DNA from: Streptomyces deccanensis
GTDB lineage: Bacteria > Actinomycetota > Actinomycetes > Streptomycetales > Streptomycetaceae
Assembly: GCF_022385335.1 (NCBI RefSeq)
Contig: NZ_CP092431.1
Coordinates: forward strand, 3,286,001 to 3,350,000
Length of the DNA: 64,000 nucleotides
Direction of reading: 5' to 3'
Shown piece after piece: positions 59,706 to 64,000 of this stretch. The notes under the pieces are model-generated. The model saw nothing but the letters and a program-made list of their open reading frames with translations, ran no database searches and was not told where the DNA came from. Positions within the stretch are counted from its first letter, which is position 1. Every line of letters begins with the position of its first letter. The position numbers were made by a program, and so were the translations under genes.

Positions 59706-61253
59706 ATGGGCGTACGAGTGCTGCTCATCGAGGACGACGAGACGATCGCCGAACCGCTCGCCGACGGGCTGCGGCACTTCGGCCTGACGGTCCACCACGT
59801 GGCGACCGGCGCGGACGGGTTGAGAGGTCCGCACGGCGATGTCGTCCTGCTGGACCTCGGCCTGCCCGACATGGACGGCATCGACGTCTGTCGCGGTATC
59901 CGCCGGACCTCCGACGTCCCCATCATCATCCTCAGCGCGCGCGGCGAGGAGGCCGACCGCGTGCTGGGCCTCGAACTCGGCGCCGACGACTACCTGGCGA
60001 AACCATTCAGCATCCGGGAGCTGGTCGCCCGGATACGGGCGGTGTCGCGCCGCCACCAGCGCCCCGGCAACGGAGGCGACGGAGTCACGGGCGAAGTGGT
60101 GGCCGGGGTGGTCCTGGCGGAGGTCGGGAGGGCGACCGCCGCCGAGGGAACGGCTGGGGTCCGGGCCGGGGTTGGGGACAGCTTCGGGGCCGGATTTGGT
60201 GACGGATCTGGGCTTGGGGCCGGGGCTGGGAGTGGGGCTGGGGCTGCTGGGGCGGCCGAGTTCGACGCGCTGGGCGGGACCCTGGGCGGGAGTTCGGCGT
60301 ACGGCACATGGTCGGCGTCCGCGCCGGAGTCCGCGCCGGACTCCTCGGGTCGGCGGGGGTCGGCGGCCGGGGCCGGCTTCGGGGGCAGGGACCGGGCCGG
60401 AAGCCGTTTCGGGGCCGGCAGCGACTTCTCGGCCGTCGGTGACGTCGGGGCGGAGGGCCGCTACCGGGCGGAGGACCGCTACCGGCCAGGAGACGCCTTC
60501 GGAAGCGAGGGCTCGGGCCGTGTCGGGGACGACGGCGCGGGTCGCTCGGGCATCGGGGACGGTCGCCGGGAAGCCGGTGCCGACGCGGCGGGTACGGATG
60601 TCGACGCCACGGGGCCCGGCGGTCGAGCAGCGAGTGTCGGCGCCGGAGCCGAGTACGACTGGTCGGCCCCGTACGAGACCCCGGCGCACGGGACACCCAC
60701 GTACGCCGGCCCGCCGCACAGCACCCCCGTCTTCGGAAGCCCCGCGCCCGGCGCATCCGCCCCCGGCGGCACGGCGTACGGCACCCCGGCGTACGGCAGC
60801 CCCGCCTACGAGCCCCCGGCGTACGAGCCCCCCGTCTACGAACCCCCCATGTACGAGCAGGCCCCGCCCGAACCCCGTGCCCCGTCCGGCACCACGGCGG
60901 CCGGGGACGGGTCGGCCCCGCCGCCCGGTCCTCTCGTCGTGGACCGGCGGACCCGGCAGGTGTGGGTGGGCGAGGTGCCCGTCGCGCTGACGCCGAAGGA
61001 GTTCGAGCTGCTGGCGCTGCTCACCGAGGATCCCGGGGCCGTCTACTCGCGGCAGCAGATCCTCAACCGGGTCTGGGACGACCACTATCAGGGCCCCACC
61101 AAGACGCTGGACGTGCATGTCGCCACGCTGCGCCGCAAGTTGGGCGACCCGGCGTGGATCCAGACCCTGCGCGGCGTGGGCTTCCGGCTCGCCGTACGCA
61201 CGCCCGGGCAGGGGCCGGGGAGGCACCGCACACCCGAGGCCAGGGCGTCATGA
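59706..61253 (+). CDS. OmpR-family response regulator with a giant linker
   Basis: A regulator of 515 residues; the family norm is about 225-240. The receiver domain (1-122) is normal: LLIEDDE, phospho-acceptor Asp50 in VVLLDLGLPD, and Lys in DDYLAKPF. The winged helix (about 408-500) is normal: LVVDRRTRQVWVGEVPVALTPKEFELLALL and LDVHVATLRRKLGD. Between them lie about 285 low-complexity residues, first Gly/Ala/Ser-rich, then Arg/Asp/Gly-rich, then YEPPAYEPPVYEPP-like repeats. No frameshift is seen. It is co-translated with the kinase (ATGA). Confidence 0.93.
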   Translation: MGVRVLLIEDDETIAEPLADGLRHFGLTVHHVATGADGLRGPHGDVVLLDLGLPDMDGIDVCRGIRRTSDVPIIILSARGEEADRVLGLELGADDYLAKPFSIRELVARIRAVSRRHQRPGNGGDGVTGEVVAGVVLAEVGRATAAEGTAGVRAGVGDSFGAGFGDGSGLGAGAGSGAGAAGAAEFDALGGTLGGSSAYGTWSASAPESAPDSSGRRGSAAGAGFGGRDRAGSRFGAGSDFSAVGDVGAEGRYRAEDRYRPGDAFGSEGSGRVGDDGAGRSGIGDGRREAGADAAGTDVDATGPGGRAASVGAGAEYDWSAPYETPAHGTPTYAGPPHSTPVFGSPAPGASAPGGTAYGTPAYGSPAYEPPAYEPPVYEPPMYEQAPPEPRAPSGTTAAGDGSAPPPGPLVVDRRTRQVWVGEVPVALTPKEFELLALLTEDPGAVYSRQQILNRVWDDHYQGPTKTLDVHVATLRRKLGDPAWIQTLRGVGFRLAVRTPGQGPGRHRTPEARAS

Positions 61254-62965
61254 CCCGGCGCCTGCTGCTGAGTTACCTCAGCCTCGCCGCCCTGGTCCTG
61301 CTCGGCCTGGAGATCCCGCTGGGTTTCGTCTACTCCCGGGCCGAGCGCGAGCGGATCGTCAACTCCGCCAACAACGAGGCCGAGTCCGTCGCCGCGTTCG
61401 CCGCGCTGTCGCTCGCCGCCCACCGTCCGGACGAACTCGCCGAACGGGCCAGACACTGCGCCGAGCGCATCGGCGGCAAGGTCGTCATCGTCGACGCGGA
61501 CGGTGAACTGCTGGCGTCCTCCCACTCCTTGTCCGCCGAGGAGAAGGAGTCCCTCGCCTCCCTCCCCGAGATCTCGTCCGCGCTCCGGGGCCGCGCCACG
61601 ACGGACGTCCGTACGACGACGACCGGCGGCGTCCACTATCTGTCCGTGGCGGCCCCGGTGGGCCACGCGACAGCGGACCCCGACGCGGGCACGGAAGACG
61701 ACTCGGGCCCGGGCTCGGGCACGGAGGGCGAGCCTGGCTCGGGCGCGGAAGGCGATCCCGGCTCGGGCACCGCCCCGGTCTCCTACGCCGGCTCAGTCTC
61801 GAACACCGGCCCCCTCACGACCGCCGGCTCGGACGCCACCACCCGCCCCCTCACGACCACCCGCTCGGACACCGCGTCGGCCGCCGCCGCGCAGGGCGCC
61901 GTGCGGATCACGCTGCCGACCACGATGGTGCACGCCCGGGTGTTCGCGGTGTGGCTGCTGCTGGCGCTGGTCGGGCTCGCCGTGCTCACCGGCGTCGCCG
62001 CCGTGGCGTTCGCGTTCGCGCGCTGGACGGGGCGCCCCATCCGTCAGTTGGAGGAGGCCACGCACCGGTTGGCCGAGGGCGGCAGGGCGACCAGTGTGGT
62101 GGTCACCTCCGGCCCGCCTGAGGTGCGGAGTCTCGCGGCGGCCTTCAACACGACCGCGGCGCGCCTCGAACATCTGCTGGCCTCCCAGCGGGCGTTCGCC
62201 GGCGAGGCCTCGCACCAGCTGAAGACCCCGCTGGCGGCCCTGCGGCTGCGGCTGGAGAACCTGGAACCGGACATCGCCCGGCGCGCCCGGCCGAGCCTCG
62301 ACGCGGCCGTCACCGAGACCGACCGGCTGGCCCGGATGGTCGAGGGGCTGCTGGCGATGGCCCGCCTGGAGGAGTCGGCGGCCATCCCCGCCCCGGTCGA
62401 CCTGGGGGCGATCTGCGCGGAACGGCACCGTACGTGGGGGCCGTTGTTCGAACGCGAGGGGGTGTCCCTGGTCCTCTTCGCCGGAGTGGTGGGCCCGGTC
62501 ACGGCCGTTCCCGGAGCCGTGGAGCAGATCCTCGACAACCTCCTCTCCAACGCCCTGCGCGCCTCCCCCGCCGGCAGCACGGTCACCATGGAGCTACGGC
62601 TCCTCGTCCCCGCCCGCCGGGCACTGCGCGACGCCCGGCCCAGCTGGGTCGACCTGCATGTCACCGACGAGGGCCCCGGTATGACGCCCGAGCAGCGCGC
62701 CCGCGCGTTCGACCGCTTCTGGCGCGCCCCCGGCGCACCCAAGGGCGGCACCGGGCTCGGCCTCTCCCTCGTCCAACGGCTCGCCCACGCCAGTGGGGGC
62801 GAGGTGACGCTGCGGGAGGCGGCCACGGGTGGCTTGGACGCGGTCGTCCGCCTCCCCTCGGCCGAACCGCCGGGACCGGCCCACGGCCACGGCCACGGGC
62901 ACGGGCACGGGTTCGGGGGCCGACCGGGGCAACGGCGCCGTGAGGCCCCGCCGCTGCCGGCGTGA
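61250..62965 (+). CDS. Sensor histidine kinase with low-complexity sensor insert
   Basis: A kinase of 571 residues. Helix 1 (LLSYLSLAALVLLGLEIPLGF) and helix 2 (about 222-250) flank an extracytoplasmic sensor. Its distal part (about 143-210) is Gly/Ser/Thr/Asp-rich with SGSGTEGEPG-like repeats. HAMP and HisKA follow, with His322 in GEASHQLKTPLAAL. The ATPase domain has ILDNLLSNALRAS, DEGPGM and GGTGLGLSL. The tail carries a HGHGHGHGHG run. It pairs with the giant-linker regulator. The signal is unknown; the His run could bind metal. Confidence 0.92.
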   Translation: MTRRLLLSYLSLAALVLLGLEIPLGFVYSRAERERIVNSANNEAESVAAFAALSLAAHRPDELAERARHCAERIGGKVVIVDADGELLASSHSLSAEEKESLASLPEISSALRGRATTDVRTTTTGGVHYLSVAAPVGHATADPDAGTEDDSGPGSGTEGEPGSGAEGDPGSGTAPVSYAGSVSNTGPLTTAGSDATTRPLTTTRSDTASAAAAQGAVRITLPTTMVHARVFAVWLLLALVGLAVLTGVAAVAFAFARWTGRPIRQLEEATHRLAEGGRATSVVVTSGPPEVRSLAAAFNTTAARLEHLLASQRAFAGEASHQLKTPLAALRLRLENLEPDIARRARPSLDAAVTETDRLARMVEGLLAMARLEESAAIPAPVDLGAICAERHRTWGPLFEREGVSLVLFAGVVGPVTAVPGAVEQILDNLLSNALRASPAGSTVTMELRLLVPARRALRDARPSWVDLHVTDEGPGMTPEQRARAFDRFWRAPGAPKGGTGLGLSLVQRLAHASGGEVTLREAATGGLDAVVRLPSAEPPGPAHGHGHGHGHGFGGRPGQRRREAPPLPA

Positions 62966-63160
62966 GCGAACACCGCCCGCGCCCCCGCCCCAGCCCCGTC
63001 GCGCCCCGGACGTTGCCCCTCGCGCCCCCGTCGCGCCCCTGTCCGCCACGACGTCATGAATTGTCCATGCCCCGTCAACACTGCTCCCCTAAGTTCCATC
63101 AGCGCGCGACCCCGCCGCCGACCGTGCGGCGGGCCGGTCAAGGCACACCTTGGAGCGACT
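62966..63160. other. Intergenic region before the PhoX-like gene
   Basis: About 195 bp. C-rich in its first half, with a short A+T-richer patch (63055-63100) where a promoter could lie. I see no clear PHO box or hairpin. Confidence 0.5.
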
Positions 63161-64000
63161 GTGGAACGTCGTACTCTCCTGCGCGCGGCCGTACTCGGCG
63201 GCACATCGACCGCTTTCGGCGGCACCCTGTGGCGCGGCGCCGCGTACGCCGCGCCGGCCCAGCCCGGTCCCGGCCCGTACGGGGCGCTCGGCTCGGCGGA
63301 CGCCAACGGCATCCGGCTGCCGAGCGGCTTCACCAGCCGGGTGATCGCCCGTTCCGGCCAGACGGTTCCCGGGACGTCGTACACCTGGCACAACGCCCCT
63401 GACGGCGGCGCCTGTTACGCGGACGGCACCGGGTGGATCTATGTCTCCAACTCGGAGATCAATCCGTCCGGGGGCGCGAGCGCGGTGCGGTTCTCGTCGA
63501 CGGGCGCGGTGACGTCGGCGTACCGCATCCTGTCCGGCACCCGGCAGAACTGCGCCGGCGGGCAGACGCCCTGGAACACCTGGCTGTCCTGCGAGGAGGT
63601 CGACCGGGGCTACGTCTACGAGACGGACCCGTGGGGCACGAAGGCGGCGGTCCGCCGGGACGCGATGGGCCGTTTCAAGCACGAGGCGGCGGCCGCCGAC
63701 CCCACCCGGGGCGTCGTCTACATGACCGAGGACGTCACCGACGGCTGCTTCTACCGCTTCCGGCCCACGACCTGGGGCAACCTGTCGTCGGGCACGCTGG
63801 AGGTCCTGGTGGCCGGCAGCGCCACCAGCGGGCCGGTGACCTGGGCCCGGGTCCCGGACCCCACCGGTGCCACCGCCACCCGCAACCAGGTGTCCGGCGC
63901 CAAGCGCTTCAACGGCGGCGAGGGCTGCTACTACGCCGACGACACCTGCTGGTTCACGACGAAGGGCGACAACCGCGTCTGGCAGTACAACGCCGCCGCC
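63161..64000 (+). CDS. PhoX/DUF839-family secreted protein (cut by the window end)
   Basis: The first 280 residues are visible and the gene continues past the window. The GTG is preceded by GGAG at 6 nt. A twin-arginine signal (MERRTLLRAAVLGG ... AYAAPA) predicts Tat export of a folded protein. The visible part has DUF839/PhoX-type sequence: LPSGFTSRVIARSG, WHNAPDGGACYADGTGWIYVSNSE, GVVYMTEDVTDGCFYRF and FNGGEGCYYADD. PhoX phosphatases use Ca2+ and Fe. Whether this copy is a phosphatase cannot be told from this part. Confidence 0.85.
   Translation, partial: MERRTLLRAAVLGGTSTAFGGTLWRGAAYAAPAQPGPGPYGALGSADANGIRLPSGFTSRVIARSGQTVPGTSYTWHNAPDGGACYADGTGWIYVSNSEINPSGGASAVRFSSTGAVTSAYRILSGTRQNCAGGQTPWNTWLSCEEVDRGYVYETDPWGTKAAVRRDAMGRFKHEAAAADPTRGVVYMTEDVTDGCFYRFRPTTWGNLSSGTLEVLVAGSATSGPVTWARVPDPTGATATRNQVSGAKRFNGGEGCYYADDTCWFTTKGDNRVWQYNAAA

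Noticed and set aside
1..64000. CRISPR arrays or insertion sequences
   Set aside because: I saw no regularly spaced identical repeats with unique spacers, and no transposase frame or terminal inverted repeats. The tandem repeats present are minisatellites or coding repeats.

Overview
The window is actinobacterial chromosomal DNA, almost certainly Streptomyces or a close relative. The base composition is very high in G+C. Codon third positions are nearly all G or C. The content is typical of the genus: an SsgA-like sporulation protein, an HrdA-type principal sigma paralogue beside dnaG, a class F sortase, an ECF41 sigma factor with a rare TTA codon, and SoxR-box control of an FMN reductase. 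From memory, the order ABC exporters / HrdA-like sigma / dnaG / dGTPase / nasA / FMN reductase / nir resembles the SCO246x-248x part of the S. coelicolor chromosome.

Layout. 1-6.0 kb: minus-strand urea transporter operon urtABCD (urtD cut by the window edge), then a divergent MarR regulator and a UrtA/AmiC-like binding protein without a signal peptide. 6.1-15.9 kb: an acidic-amino-acid locus. Reading leftward, it holds a CitB-type response regulator, a second lipoprotein binding protein, gluABCD and aspA. A large hybrid histidine kinase is divergent to these. 16.1-21.7 kb: an ABC-2 type exporter, a divergent ECF41 sigma / CxxC carboxymuconolactone decarboxylase pair, and a VapBC toxin-antitoxin module. 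22.0-22.5 kb: one tRNA with a CAU anticodon and two tRNA-Asn genes. 22.6-35.7 kb: a small stress-type protein, an FGGY sugar kinase, a heterodimeric ABC exporter, HrdA-like sigma, dnaG, ferredoxin reductase, dGTPase and sirohydrochlorin chelatase. 36-45.7 kb: SanA/YdcF protein, assimilatory nitrate reductase nasA, GAF protein, gamma-glutamylcyclotransferase fold, secreted M4 protease, a permease/TIGR03943 pair and an SsgA-like protein. 46-51 kb: a membrane-anchored ECF sigma/anti-sigma fusion, a minisatellite, the SoxR-type FMN reductase, and a secreted protein with sortase F. 51.2-55.4 kb: nir operon (FAD oxidoreductase-nirB-nirD). 55.5-64 kb: an SDR, a carbonic anhydrase-SulP bicarbonate operon, a two-component system with large low-complexity inserts, and the start of a PhoX/DUF839 protein.

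Nitrogen theme. Urea import, glutamate/aspartate uptake and deamination, nitrate reductase, nitrite reductase and the siroheme chelatase that NirB needs all lie here. The nasA, nir and chelatase genes share 11/22-bp-phased GTAAC/GAAAC/GCAAC boxes ending 22-23 nt before their start codons, and urtA has a similarly phased array. This fits co-regulation by a GlnR/NnaR-type nitrogen regulator, but it has not been tested.

Most unusual features: the sigma/anti-sigma/proline-glutamate fusion at 46.0 kb, the OmpR-type regulator with about 285 low-complexity residues between its domains at 59.7 kb, the regulator plus binding protein plus hybrid kinase arrangement at 11-15.9 kb, and short tandem-repeat inserts in at least seven proteins.
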